A stretch of DNA of 47,618 nt from Saprospiraceae bacterium (GCA_017995875.1 JAGOIB010000002.1:4777-52394), one strand, 5' to 3'; shown: positions 7,288 through 15,950, numbered from the stretch's first letter. Program-made: numbers and translations. Notes: a model not told the origin generated them from the sequence alone.

Positions 7288-9456
7288 TTTTATTTCAGGA
7301 TCCATCTTCCCCGCCAGATCAAGCAGAAATGTATACTCAAGCGAGATTTCCTTAAACTGTCTGAACCTTCCGGAGGCGCCTCCGTGGCCTGCTTCCATAT
7401 TCGTATGCAGTAACAGTGGATTTTTATCCGTCTTCATTTCCCGAAGACGTGCAACCCATTTTGCCGGCTCCCAATACTGGACTTGTGAATCATGGAGACC
7501 TGTTGTAACAAGTATCGGTGGATAGTTTTTTGCTCCGACATTATCATAAGGTGAATAGGACATCATGTAATCGTATGATTCCTTTTCTTTAGGATTTCCC
7601 CATTCATCAAACTCACCGGTTGTGAGTGGAATACTTTCATCCAGCATCGTCGTCACTACATCAACAAATGGTACTGCAGCGATAACACCGGCCCACAAGT
7701 CCGGTGCCATATTAAGTACCGCACCCATCAACAATCCTCCGGCAGAACCACCCATGGCATACAGTCCTTTAGAGCTGGAATATTTGTGTTCCACCAAATA
7801 TTTTCCACAATCAATAAAATCATTGAACGTGTTTTTCTTTTTCAACAGTTTTCCATCTTCATACCACTGACGTCCCATTTCTTCTCCACCACGTATGTGT
7901 GCAATCGCATACACAAAACCCCTGTTGAGTAAGCTCAATCTCGACATGCTAAAGCCGGGGTCCATACTGGCGCCATACGAACCATATCCATACAGCAAAC
8001 ATGGACTTGTACCATCAAGCGGTGTATCCTTGTGATATACAAGAGATACCGGTACTTCTACACCATCCCTGACTTTCACCATGATACGCTCACTCCTGTA
8101 ATCTTCCGGATTGAATCCACCCAAAACCTCCTGTTGCTTCAACAGTGTTTTTTGTTTTGTACCCATGTTGTAATCATAGGTTGTATTAGGTGTCGTCATC
8201 GACTGGAAATTGATCCTGAGGACATCAGTATCGAATTCAGGATTGACAGATGTACCGGCGACATATGCCTTTTCGCCAAACTCAATATAATGCTCCTTGC
8301 CCTGCGAAGGGATGACACGCAATTGTGTAATACCTGCTTTGCGCTCAGACAACACCAGGTAATTTTTAAAAACATCCATTCCTTCCAATAGCACATCATC
8401 CCGATTAGGTATAACTTCTGTCCAGTGATCCTCACTGGTAGCGGTTATAGGCGTCTTCATCAACCTGAAATTCTTCGCATCCTTATTGGTTCGGATGTAC
8501 CATATATCATTGTAATGTTCGATGCCATATTCAAGTCCACGTTTGCGCGGTTGGAACACTTTCAACTCACCATCAGGTTTGGATGCGTCCAGATAACGGT
8601 ATTCCTGACTGAGTGTCGAATAGGAACCGATGACGATATATTTTTTTGATTTGGTTTTGTACACGAAAGCACCGAATGTCTCATCGGCTTCTTCGTAGAT
8701 CAATTGATCTTTTGAGACAGGCGTACCCAATTTATGTTTCCATATTTTGTATTCCCTCAGTGTCGTATCCTTTGTTGCGTAAAAGATCGTCTTATTGTCT
8801 TCGGCCCAGGTTGCTCCTCCACCGGTATTTGGAATGATGTCGGGAAGTAATTGGCCTGTCGTCAGGTCTTTTACCCTCAATGTATATATGCGTCGACTCA
8901 ATGTGTCTTCGCTATACACAAGAAGTCTGTTGTCAGGGCTTACACTTCGCCCTCCTACAGCGTAATAGTCAAATCCCTTTGCCAACACATTGACATCAAG
9001 CATCACCTCTTCACTGGCTTCCATGTTGCCTTTGCGGCGACTGTGGATAGGGTATTCCTGACCTTCTTCATATCGGGTGATGTAGTAATATCCGTTATCC
9101 TTGAACGGTACTGACATATCTGTCTGTTTGACCCTTCCGACCAATTCATTGTATAATTTCTCCTGGAAAGCCTTTGTATGGGCCAACAGGGTATCTGTGT
9201 ATTGATTTTCTGCGGTGAGATAATCAATCACTTCAGGATTCTCACGCTCATTGAGCCAGTAATAAGGATCCATGCGTGTATCGCCGTGAATGGTGAGTTC
9301 CTTAGGTTTCTTCGCCGCAAGCGGAGCAGGTATATTTTTATCAGTCATACTCATTAATGGACTTGATTGGGTGGTGGAAGCCGATTCTTTGCATGAAAAC
9401 ATACAGAGAATTATCATCAAACCAACCAGACCGATTGTCAAGTTGGCAGACTTCAT
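7282..9456 (-). CDS. S9 family peptidase, oligopeptidase B-like lipoprotein
   Basis: A prolyl-oligopeptidase-family serine peptidase (724 aa from ATG 9456) cutting short peptides. An N-terminal seven-bladed propeller (about residues 60-420) precedes the alpha/beta hydrolase domain. The catalytic region shows YGSYGASMDPGFS, AHIRGGEEMGRQWYEDGK, the nucleophile in GGSAGG, the acid in TTGLHDSQVQYWEP and the histidine in EAGHGG, all typical of PtrB. ATG 9456 is preferred to the in-frame ATG at 9507 because it opens a lipoprotein signal (MKSANLTIGLVGLMIILC, lipobox MFSC); the longer start buries it. The product is therefore probably anchored in the envelope, unlike cytoplasmic E. coli PtrB. It is transcribed alone, towards the composite hairpin element. 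Confidence 0.92.
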   Translation of the reverse strand: MKSANLTIGLVGLMIILCMFSCKESASTTQSSPLMSMTDKNIPAPLAAKKPKELTIHGDTRMDPYYWLNERENPEVIDYLTAENQYTDTLLAHTKAFQEKLYNELVGRVKQTDMSVPFKDNGYYYITRYEEGQEYPIHSRRKGNMEASEEVMLDVNVLAKGFDYYAVGGRSVSPDNRLLVYSEDTLSRRIYTLRVKDLTTGQLLPDIIPNTGGGATWAEDNKTIFYATKDTTLREYKIWKHKLGTPVSKDQLIYEEADETFGAFVYKTKSKKYIVIGSYSTLSQEYRYLDASKPDGELKVFQPRKRGLEYGIEHYNDIWYIRTNKDAKNFRLMKTPITATSEDHWTEVIPNRDDVLLEGMDVFKNYLVLSERKAGITQLRVIPSQGKEHYIEFGEKAYVAGTSVNPEFDTDVLRINFQSMTTPNTTYDYNMGTKQKTLLKQQEVLGGFNPEDYRSERIMVKVRDGVEVPVSLVYHKDTPLDGTSPCLLYGYGSYGASMDPGFSMSRLSLLNRGFVYAIAHIRGGEEMGRQWYEDGKLLKKKNTFNDFIDCGKYLVEHKYSSSKGLYAMGGSAGGLLMGAVLNMAPDLWAGVIAAVPFVDVVTTMLDESIPLTTGEFDEWGNPKEKESYDYMMSYSPYDNVGAKNYPPILVTTGLHDSQVQYWEPAKWVARLREMKTDKNPLLLHTNMEAGHGGASGRFRQFKEISLEYTFLLDLAGKMDPEIKG

Positions 9457-9767
9457 TTTGGAACCATCACATGTGGCAAAGTATTGAAATTTGGAAGAAT
9501 TGGGCATACAAGCAGTGTTTTAATGGAAAATTATGTGGATACTCAAATGTATTGCAAGGCTTATAATTACCGGCCAGACTGGCAGACCAGTCAGCAGATT
9601 TTCTGCAAACACTATGGTTATCAAGGTTTAAGCTATCGAATACTCGACAATAGAACTTTGATTTTGTCTAAGAAAGCCCTCTGCTATTCCAATGGATGCT
9701 GAAATCCCATCGATTTTACCACATGTCTTTCAACCATTACCTTTGCGCCGAATCAAAATCCAGGCAG
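9457..9767. other. Divergent intergenic region between peptidase and CtlX-like genes
   Basis: 311 bases between two divergent starts. On the minus strand a TACTTTG at 9481-9475 (TAnTTTG, one base short of consensus spacing) lies 18 nt upstream of the peptidase ATG and may be its -7 box. No convincing + strand promoter, repeat or RNA structure was seen. Short open frames here have no recognisable protein features. Confidence 0.4.
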
Positions 9768-10691
9768 ATGTCTTCGCAGACCACTTCTCATGTTTTAATG
9801 ATCAGGCCCTCAGCTTTCGGCTATAATGTGGAGACCGCTGCCAATAATGTTTTCCAACACATACCCCTCGCTGGTGAAGACGTCATCCAGTCCAATGCGG
9901 TGAGGGAGTTTGATGCTTTCGTTTCCCTTTTGCGTTCTGAAGGCGTTGATGTTGAAGTGATTCAGGACACCGTCACACCAGTCAAACCGGATGCAATCTT
10001 TCCCAACAACTGGGTTTCATTTCATGATGACGCCACTGTGGTTACCTATCCTATGTTTTCAAAGATGCGCAGACAGGAGAGGAGAGATGATGTCATCCAT
10101 CAATTGGCGTCAAGATTCCGGGTCGATCTGAGCATTCAATTCGAATCCTTTGAAGAAGGGGATAAATTCCTGGAAGGCACAGGAAGTATGGTTCTGGACA
10201 GAGCACATAAGGTAGCCTACGCCTGCATCAGCGACAGGACGGATCTCGTTGTCTTTCGTGAATGGTGTGAGCGAATTGGGTATAGGCCTGTTTCGTTCCA
10301 TGCGGTGAGTAATGGACAACCTATCTATCACACCAATGTGATGATGGCTATAGGGACAAAAATTGCAGTCGTTTGCCTGGATTGCCTTCCAGATGTCAAA
10401 GAAAGATTATTGTTGAAAGCATCACTGGCTAAGCATCACCATGTTGTTGAAATAACCGATGCGCAGGTGCAGTCCTTTGCCGGGAATATGCTTGCACTGC
10501 AGAATCAAAAGGGAGAAGAACTCATGGTCATGTCGGCCAGCGCTTTAAAGAGCCTTACTCCTGAACAGAAAGAAGCAATAGAACAATATTGCCGGATAGT
10601 TGCTGCCCCTATTCCGACTATTGAGGATGTTGGAGGGGGAAGTGCCCGATGTATGATTGCAGAGATTTTTTTACCAACCAAATCAAAGTAA
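9768..10691 (+). CDS. ctlX: Amidinotransferase-family hydrolase, citrulline hydrolase CtlX-like
   Basis: A cytoplasmic guanidino-group-modifying enzyme of the arginine deiminase/DDAH superfamily (307 aa). Features: LMIRPSAFGYNVETAANNVF near the start, PDAIFPNNWVSFHDD with the substrate-binding acidic residues, FLEGTGSMVLDR, the catalytic His in YHTNVMMAIG, FAGNMLAL, and the C-terminal nucleophile Cys in GGGSARCMIAEIF. This layout matches the family named CtlX in Bacteroidota, implicated in citrulline use; related proteins are annotated simply as amidinotransferase or arginine deiminase-related. ATG 9768 is preferred because the longer open frame (from 9696) adds a tail unlike the family, and caggcag lies just upstream. 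The neighbours give no pathway context. Confidence 0.82.
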   Translation: MSSQTTSHVLMIRPSAFGYNVETAANNVFQHIPLAGEDVIQSNAVREFDAFVSLLRSEGVDVEVIQDTVTPVKPDAIFPNNWVSFHDDATVVTYPMFSKMRRQERRDDVIHQLASRFRVDLSIQFESFEEGDKFLEGTGSMVLDRAHKVAYACISDRTDLVVFREWCERIGYRPVSFHAVSNGQPIYHTNVMMAIGTKIAVVCLDCLPDVKERLLLKASLAKHHHVVEITDAQVQSFAGNMLALQNQKGEELMVMSASALKSLTPEQKEAIEQYCRIVAAPIPTIEDVGGGSARCMIAEIFLPTKSK

Positions 10692-10723
10692 ATGTTGTTT
10701 TTCTGGCATCTGGCATCTGATGT

Positions 10724-10953
10724 CTGGCATCTTGTATCGGTTTAGGAGATTAGTAGGTTAGTTGTTTATTGGGTTGAAGGGTTTATAGGTTTGTTGCTTT
10801 TCTGAAATTGCCAACTGAAGACTGCTAACTGGTAACTGCCAACTGAAGACTGCCAACTGGTAACTGCCAACTGAAGACTTCTAACTGGAGACTGGCATCT
10901 TGTGTCGGTTAAGGAGATTAGAAGGTTAGGAGGTTAGTTGTTTATTGGGTTGA
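10724..10953. repeat. 54/62-bp direct repeats flanking a tandem array
   Basis: A segment beginning ctggcatcttgt and ending ttattgggttga occurs at 10724-10777 and again, with small changes and an 8-bp internal expansion (ggttaggaggttag versus ggttag), at 10892-10953. The two copies flank the 28-bp tandem array. A shorter run of the word ctggcatc also occurs at 10703-10729. No gene lies in the 325 bases from 10692 to 11016. Confidence 0.75.
10813..10896. repeat. Tandem repeat, three 28-bp units
   Basis: Three contiguous 28-bp units at 10813-10840, 10841-10868 and 10869-10896. Each unit is itself two halves of the type aactgaagactgcc and aactggtaactgcc. The first two units differ at one base; the third is more degenerate. 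There are no spacers between units, so this is not a CRISPR array. Confidence 0.85.
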
Positions 10954-10979
10954 TGTTGATGCTTTTAATTTTATATTTG
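10950..10979 (+). promoter_or_regulatory. Bacteroidota-type promoter for the LTD-cupredoxin gene
   Basis: TTG at 10950-10952, a 19-nt spacer and TATATTTG at 10972-10979 match the Bacteroidota -33/-7 consensus. The -33 part lies in the end of the second flanking direct repeat, so the repeat contributes promoter sequence. The leader to the ATG at 11017 is about 30 nt. Confidence 0.65.
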
Positions 10980-11016
10980 AGTTCAATACTTAAGAACCTG
11001 GATAAACCTTTCTGAT

Positions 11017-12738
11017 ATGACTAACTTCCGTTCACTTGTCAAATTATTTGCCACAATCTTCTTACTTGCCAGCCTTAAACTGCATGCACAAGTCGTCATC
11101 AATGAGATCAGTTACAATCCACCTGAATCAAATGTGGATTCACTGGAATTCGTTGAAATCTACAATGCCGGAAATGCAGTAGTCAATATCGGCGGATGGT
11201 TGTTTACTGGTGCATTTGAAGACACATTGCCAAATGTGGACCTGCAGCCGGGTGACTATTATGTCACAGCCATCGATTCACTGGCAATGATGAATGTCCT
11301 CGGGATACAGGTGCATCAGTGGTCATCAGGTGCGCTCAACAATAGTGGCGAATCTATAAAGCTGCTTGACAATACTGAAAGCCTGGTGGATAGTGTTCTC
11401 TATAATGATTCGGATCCATGGCCGACGGAACCTGATGGTAATGGACCTTCACTCGAACTTAAAGATTCAGCGCTCGACAACAACGATGGAGCTAACTGGC
11501 AGTTTAGTGGAGGTGCAACAAGCATTGTCATTAATGGTTTTGAATTGAGTTGCACACCAGGTGCACAGAATTCAGGAGGTGGTACTGGTGGTCCGGCAGC
11601 AACTGTTGCGGTAGCCAATTTCAAATTCACCCCAAAAGATGTAGTGGTAAAAGTTGGAGAAACTGTCCGTTGGATCAACAATGAAGCAGTACCACACAAT
11701 GTCAATGGGTCACAAGTGATCTATCCAAATAATCCTGAAGATTTTAAAAGTGGAGCACCCATGCAGGGCACCTGGCAATTTGATTATATCCCATTGACAG
11801 TCGGGCTGTATGATTATCGCTGTGATCTTCATTTTGCAGATGGTATGGTTGGAACCGTTTCTGTGTATGATCCTCTCACGTATACTGATTTTTCCTTGGC
11901 CCGTTTAAGGCTTAACAACGATAATGGTTCGGCAATTTATGATGGAGTACCTACTACAGTCACAGGAGTAGTGCATGGCGTTAATTTTCAACCCACAGGA
12001 TATTCTTTCTATGTGATTGATGAAAATAATGTGGGGATCAATGTATTTTCATTTGATCCTGGCAGCTATGTCGTCACAGAAGGGGATCGAGTGAAAGTTT
12101 CAGGTGTGATTGATCAGTTTAATGGATTGCTGGAAATTGTACCTGATACCATAGAGGTAATTTCAACCGGAAATGCACTGAATGTCGCCAGGGAAGTAAC
12201 TGAAATTACCGAAGCTGATGAATCAAGTTACCTCTCATCGCAAAATCTTGAAGTGGATAGTGTGGGAAGTATCAGTTCCTCCGGATTCAATATTTATACA
12301 ACAGCGTTTAATGATTCTAAAATATTAATCAGGGTTGATGCTGATGCGAATATTGGATTATCACCGAATGAATTTCCTGAAGGCGCATGGATTGGTGTAT
12401 GGGGTATTGGAACCCAATTTGATAACAGCAGTCCATTTAATTCCGGGTACCAGGTTTTGGCTTTGGAAATTGGAATACTTATAGATGGCCTTCCTACCTT
12501 GAAGAGTTCTGAAATCCAATTAATGCCAAATCCAGCATACGATATGATTAATCTTCGGAGTGAACTGGTCATTTCTGAAATTGGAATCTATTCAATGGAA
12601 GGAAAACAGTTGCTTCACAAGCAAGTAAGCGGGACAGAAACGGAAGTTGATATTCATTCGTTGCCTGCAGGAATGCATTTGGTGAAGGCCATTACGGATC
12701 AGGGGATCTGGACGTCGTTGTTATCGGTTATACGATAA
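11017..12738 (+). CDS. Secreted LTD + cupredoxin + OB-like protein with T9SS sorting domain
   Basis: A secreted multidomain protein of 573 aa. A signal peptide (1-24, ending LHAQ) is followed by a lamin-tail domain (about 25-175; VVINEISYNPP, EFVEIYNAG, GESIKLLD), a blue-copper/cupredoxin domain (about 195-285), an OB-like domain (about 290-385; TVTGVVHGVNFQPTGYSFYV, GDRVKVSGVID) and a type IX secretion C-terminal sorting domain (about 500-573; LMPNPAYDMINLRS, ending SLLSVIR). In the cupredoxin domain the four type 1 copper ligands are all present: His227 in PHNVNG, Cys269 and His272 in YRCDLH, and Met277. The protein is therefore likely to bind copper and be exported through the T9SS to the surface or medium. 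It is transcribed alone. The physiological role is unknown. Confidence 0.88.
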   Translation: MTNFRSLVKLFATIFLLASLKLHAQVVINEISYNPPESNVDSLEFVEIYNAGNAVVNIGGWLFTGAFEDTLPNVDLQPGDYYVTAIDSLAMMNVLGIQVHQWSSGALNNSGESIKLLDNTESLVDSVLYNDSDPWPTEPDGNGPSLELKDSALDNNDGANWQFSGGATSIVINGFELSCTPGAQNSGGGTGGPAATVAVANFKFTPKDVVVKVGETVRWINNEAVPHNVNGSQVIYPNNPEDFKSGAPMQGTWQFDYIPLTVGLYDYRCDLHFADGMVGTVSVYDPLTYTDFSLARLRLNNDNGSAIYDGVPTTVTGVVHGVNFQPTGYSFYVIDENNVGINVFSFDPGSYVVTEGDRVKVSGVIDQFNGLLEIVPDTIEVISTGNALNVAREVTEITEADESSYLSSQNLEVDSVGSISSSGFNIYTTAFNDSKILIRVDADANIGLSPNEFPEGAWIGVWGIGTQFDNSSPFNSGYQVLALEIGILIDGLPTLKSSEIQLMPNPAYDMINLRSELVISEIGIYSMEGKQLLHKQVSGTETEVDIHSLPAGMHLVKAITDQGIWTSLLSVIR

Positions 12739-12742
12739 AACG

Positions 12743-12783
12743 AATTATTGTGATGATAGCTATCATAATTAGGCCGTAGGCCT
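12743..12783. terminator. Stem-loops after the LTD-cupredoxin gene
   Basis: Just after the TAA at 12736-12738 comes a palindrome, atgatagctatcat (12753-12766), extendable by aattat/ataatt on either side with a bulge, then a second small hairpin aggcc-gta-ggcct (12771-12783). No strong T-run follows. These may terminate the upstream transcript or belong to the composite element that begins at 12801. Confidence 0.4.
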
Positions 12784-12800
12784 CAATACGAAAAACAGAT

Positions 12801-12955
12801 GTTGAGCGTAGTTTGCAACTACGCTCGCGTACGAAAGATCAAAGAAAGTGTGTTCTAATGAACGATCTGTGTTGACGTTTTTAACGTCAGGCAATAGTCT
12901 ATTTTCGCAAGGTGAACCTTGCATCCGCACAAGCGTAAGTAAACTTACGCTTAAC
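12801..12955. repeat. Second composite hairpin element, overlapping the 3' end of the glycosylase gene
   Basis: A 155-bp element with imperfect terminal inverted repeats (gttgagcgta at 12801; the reverse complement at the other end reads gttaagcgta, ending at 12955). Four perfect hairpins lie inside: 12804-12826 (10-bp stem, 3-nt loop), 12873-12889 (7 bp, 3-nt loop), 12907-12922 (7 bp, 2-nt loop) and 12931-12952 (10 bp, 2-nt loop). All share a GT...AC centre but differ elsewhere in the stem. The last hairpin contains part of the stop codon (12951-12953) of the minus-strand glycosylase gene, so the element forms its 3' end. The architecture parallels 7115-7242 although the sequences differ. 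Confidence 0.78.
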
Positions 12956-13616
12956 GAAACGCGTCCTTATACTGCTCCACAAACTCCTCCTTCTTCCTCA
13001 ATCTGTACTGCATCACCCATCTTGGATGGGGTAGGGGGATCACCCTCTCCCACCATTGGTATTCATTGTTGAGCTTACTGAGATATTCGAAATTCTTGCC
13101 CTGTCCTAAGCAAAAGACCTTTGAGGTATCTGCTCCAAATTTCAATTGAGTTTCAATATTCCTGATGATAAATGGCCTGATGACTTTGCTCAATTGCGGA
13201 TCATCATAATAATTGTAGTTCTTTCCATTCTTCACAAATCCTAATGGACTTAAAGATGTGATATAAAATTGTTTGTAAAATTTTTCAGGCCCACCACAGG
13301 CAGCAATCATTTCGTAAACAAACACGCTGGAGAGCTCTGGTTTGGCAGGAAAGGAATTGTCAATGCCTAATTGCTTTAACCGGATCGGATCGGTAAAAGG
13401 AACACCTGTAAGTCCCGCGCCAAAGCGACCGGGATTGATACCAAGAATGAATGTCCTTTGTTTTTGATCGTTATAGAAATGATTGTAAAAAGTAGTCATG
13501 CAGGTACGGGTTTCCTTCTCGCTGTAGGGCAACAACCATTCAATGCCATGTGGCAATTTGACATCTGGCTTCAAAGAGAAATGGTAAGCAAGTACCCGGG
13601 AACAAAAACTTTTCAC
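12951..13616 (-). CDS. SMUG2-like uracil-DNA glycosylase family protein (DUF4918)
   Basis: A base-excision repair glycosylase-fold protein of 221 aa. It has the two signatures of the SMUG2/DUF4918 group: LGINPGRFGAGLTGVPFTDP (active-site water/uracil-pocket region) and IPLPHPRWVMQYR (DNA minor-groove loop with the conserved HP). The middle has YITSLSPLGFVKNGKNYNYYD, also typical of this group. The start is a GTG at 13616; no better ATG lies in frame before the conserved region. Its last two codons and stop lie in the composite hairpin element. The name follows family knowledge; uracil-excision activity of this member is inferred. Confidence 0.88.
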   Translation of the reverse strand: MKSFCSRVLAYHFSLKPDVKLPHGIEWLLPYSEKETRTCMTTFYNHFYNDQKQRTFILGINPGRFGAGLTGVPFTDPIRLKQLGIDNSFPAKPELSSVFVYEMIAACGGPEKFYKQFYITSLSPLGFVKNGKNYNYYDDPQLSKVIRPFIIRNIETQLKFGADTSKVFCLGQGKNFEYLSKLNNEYQWWERVIPLPHPRWVMQYRLRKKEEFVEQYKDAFR

Positions 13617-13703
13617 TTCAAGTAATACTTTAAGTAGTTGAGCTGCAAAGGTATTCGATATTCAATCTTTAGACTATTTTGTAGCCCTTACCCATCATTT
13701 TAA

Positions 13704-14576
13704 ATGATCCAAAGTCTGTATACTTTCACTGTTTTCTTCCTGGCCATTGCCTGTGCTACGGTTAAATCTGATGACGCCGAACTAAAAAAAGTAAGTCCAT
13801 TGCCGGGTCAACTCTCGGAATGCTCGGGATTGATTTCGCTTGGCATGGACACTTTCATTGGATTAAATGATAGTGGCAATCCTGCCGAGTTGATCATCTT
13901 CAGTCTGGCAGTAAAATCCAAACCGCGGATTGTGAAGATACTTGGAGCTACAAACCATGACTGGGAAGAATTAACGGCTGATGATCAGTTCATCTATATA
14001 AGCGATACGGGTAATAATGCCGGTACAAGAAAAGACCTGGCCATTTATCGCGTTAGTAAGGATTGGTTAATGAAGGAAGATGAAGTTGCTGCCGAACAGA
14101 TTTCTTTTAATTATCCGGAGCAAACAAGTTTCCTTCCCGCCCAAAAGCACAATTTTGATTGTGAAGCCATGGTTTGTGTTGGCGACAGTCTGTATCTGTT
14201 TACTAAAAACAGGAAGAATCACAAAACGGATCTTTATAGTTTACCCAAAATACCTGGGACCTATAAGGCCAGACGCCTTGGAGAATTTGACGCCAAGGGA
14301 CTTGTTACCGGAGCTGCTTTCCGGAGTTCCGTAAAGGGAAATGAACTCGCCCTGGTTGGATATGCGGATAAACAACAAGGATATCATCCATTCATCCTTT
14401 ATTTTGATCAGGTAGATGGAACCCGTTTTTTTGATTCCGCTTCAAAGCGATTTACTTTTACAGGAACGGAACAGACTGAAACAATACTATTCTATGATGA
14501 GCAACATGTGTACATCTCCAACGAAGGTGAACATGGCGATCAGCCCTTTGTATATCAGGTAGATGTTAAAAATTAG
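13704..14576 (+). CDS. Beta-propeller-like putative lipoprotein
   Basis: An exported protein of 290 aa with an N-terminal signal ending in FLAIACATVKS; the Cys suggests a lipoprotein, although the lipobox is imperfect. The body consists of repeated blade-like segments: LSECSGLISLGMDTFIGLNDSGN, NHDWEELTADDQFIYISDTGNN, NFDCEAMVCVGDSLYLFTKNR and TETILFYDEQHVYISNEGEHG. The 'DWEELT' and 'D(S/T)GN' motifs recur in Bacteroidota proteins related to SdiA-regulated/phytase-like propellers. Catalytic residues cannot be identified. A weak -7-like TATTTTG lies at 13675-13681. Function unknown. Confidence 0.75.
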   Translation: MIQSLYTFTVFFLAIACATVKSDDAELKKVSPLPGQLSECSGLISLGMDTFIGLNDSGNPAELIIFSLAVKSKPRIVKILGATNHDWEELTADDQFIYISDTGNNAGTRKDLAIYRVSKDWLMKEDEVAAEQISFNYPEQTSFLPAQKHNFDCEAMVCVGDSLYLFTKNRKNHKTDLYSLPKIPGTYKARRLGEFDAKGLVTGAAFRSSVKGNELALVGYADKQQGYHPFILYFDQVDGTRFFDSASKRFTFTGTEQTETILFYDEQHVYISNEGEHGDQPFVYQVDVKN

Positions 14577-14650
14577 AAGTATTTGTTTCCCATAATTTAT
14601 ATTATGTTAAATAGGAATTTTAAACGTTTTGCCCCATTATCCTTAAGTAT

Positions 14651-14899
14651 ATGAAAGCAACAAGCATCTGCCCAAAATGCCAATCAACCAGTATTGCCAG
14701 GATCAAGGCTTATCCCGGTACATCCACATCCAGCATGATCCAGTTGTCAAAATGGGGAACACAATTCGCATATTTTGATCGGTATGTTTGTACCAAATGC
14801 GGGTTTATGGAGCACTATGCTAACCTTGAAGAAAAAGGCTGGCAGAAATGGCTGGATAAAAAACTGGAAGAAGATGCACTGGATTCCGATTTCGTTTAA
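14651..14899 (+). CDS. Small zinc-ribbon protein
   Basis: A cytoplasmic protein of 82 aa with two CxxC pairs, CPKC near residue 8 and CTKC near residue 47, together making a zinc ribbon. The remainder (HYANLEEKGWQKWLDKKLEEDAL) is a charged helix. The ATG is preceded by an A/T-rich stretch without a Shine-Dalgarno sequence, usual for this genome. It converges with selD: only 7 bases separate the stop codons. Such proteins are common and of unknown function. Confidence 0.78.
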   Translation: MKATSICPKCQSTSIARIKAYPGTSTSSMIQLSKWGTQFAYFDRYVCTKCGFMEHYANLEEKGWQKWLDKKLEEDALDSDFV

Positions 14900-14906
14900 T
14901 GGATTT

Positions 14907-15950
14907 TCATTGTATCTCCACCAGGTATCCGGTTCTTTCTGCTATAACGCCAATCGGTTTAGACCAGAGGCCGTCGGCTTCAAGGATCACTTGAACTTCA
15001 TCCAAAGCTTCAGGATCGACGGCTATCAACAATCCTCCACTTGTTTGTGGATCACAAATGATGTTCTTGTGCATGGCCTCCATCGGACTTAAATCAGTGC
15101 CATAGCTATCGAAGTTTCTTATTGTTCCTCCTGGAATACAACCTTCAGCGATATAGTCAAAAACCGCATCATCGATAAGCGGTAAGGCATCAAATTGGAT
15201 TTTAGCCGAGCAATTACTTGACCTGCACATTTCTATGAGATGACCCGCAAGTCCAAAGCCAGTAACGTCCGTCATTGCAGTCACTCCCGAAATTTTTCCC
15301 AACCTCTCCCCTGCCGTGTTAAGCTTAGTCATGACCCCTATCGACAGTTTTTCATGTTGAGGCAACAATTTGCCATGCTTCTGCGCAGTACTGAAAATAC
15401 CTACGCCTAATGGCTTAGTCAACAAGAGTATATCTCCTGCTTTGGCACCACCATTCTTTTTGATATGCTCAAGCCTCACCTTACCTGTTACAGCAAGACC
15501 AAAAATAGGCTCGGGCGCATCAATGCTATGACCTCCGGCCAATGGTATTCCTGCTTGTTTACAAACTTGTTGAGCTCCCCTGACCACCAGGCCCGCAACT
15601 TCCGGTGAAAGCATGTTGATCGGCCAACCAAGTATAGCTATAGCCATCAAAGGTGTTCCCCCCATCGCATACACATCACTAATGGCATTGGTAGCTGCTA
15701 TTTGTCCAAATGTTTCAGGATCATCCACAATGGGCATAAAGAAATCAGTCGTGCTGATCACTGCAGTTCCGTCTCCCAAATCCAATACAGCCGCATCATC
15801 CCTTTCTTCATTTCCAACTAAAAGCTGTGCATAATGCAAATTAGATTTGCCTGCTGCATTCAGGATTTTATCCAATACAGAAGGTGAAATTTTACATCCA
15901 CATCCTGAGCCGTGGCTATACTGCGTCAACTTAATAAGGTCTTCTTTCAT
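14907..15950 (-). CDS. selD: Selenide, water dikinase
   Basis: Makes selenophosphate from selenide and ATP (347 aa, the usual family length). The catalytic loop is GSGCGCK with Cys17, Cys19 and Lys20, matching the E. coli SelD numbering; the catalytic position is Cys, so no selenocysteine is needed to make this enzyme. ATP-binding features follow: AVLDLGDGTAVISTTDFFMP, DVYAMGGTPLMA, LAGGHSIDAPEPIFGLAVTG and the C-terminal DPQTSGGLLIAV. It lies 87 bp downstream of selU on the same strand, which points to one transcription unit for selenouridine synthesis. A TTACTTTA similar to a -7 box lies just upstream, so separate expression is possible. Confidence 0.96.
   Translation of the reverse strand: MKEDLIKLTQYSHGSGCGCKISPSVLDKILNAAGKSNLHYAQLLVGNEERDDAAVLDLGDGTAVISTTDFFMPIVDDPETFGQIAATNAISDVYAMGGTPLMAIAILGWPINMLSPEVAGLVVRGAQQVCKQAGIPLAGGHSIDAPEPIFGLAVTGKVRLEHIKKNGGAKAGDILLLTKPLGVGIFSTAQKHGKLLPQHEKLSIGVMTKLNTAGERLGKISGVTAMTDVTGFGLAGHLIEMCRSSNCSAKIQFDALPLIDDAVFDYIAEGCIPGGTIRNFDSYGTDLSPMEAMHKNIICDPQTSGGLLIAVDPEALDEVQVILEADGLWSKPIGVIAERTGYLVEIQ

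Noticed and set aside
9484..9767. Small + strand open frames between the S9 peptidase and the CtlX-like gene
   Set aside because: No recognisable motif, no promoter or ribosome site, and they overlap divergent upstream regions; the long N-terminal extension of the CtlX-like frame is likewise unsupported.
10813..10896. Possible CRISPR array
   Set aside because: The 28-bp units are contiguous with no spacers, differ only by point changes, and no cas genes are present.
12848..13072. 74-codon + strand frame
   Set aside because: It runs through the composite hairpin element and the 3' end of the glycosylase gene on the other strand and shows no protein features.
14907..15950. Possible selenocysteine codon in selD
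   Set aside because: The catalytic loop reads GCGCK with Cys codons; there is no in-frame TGA before the normal stop.
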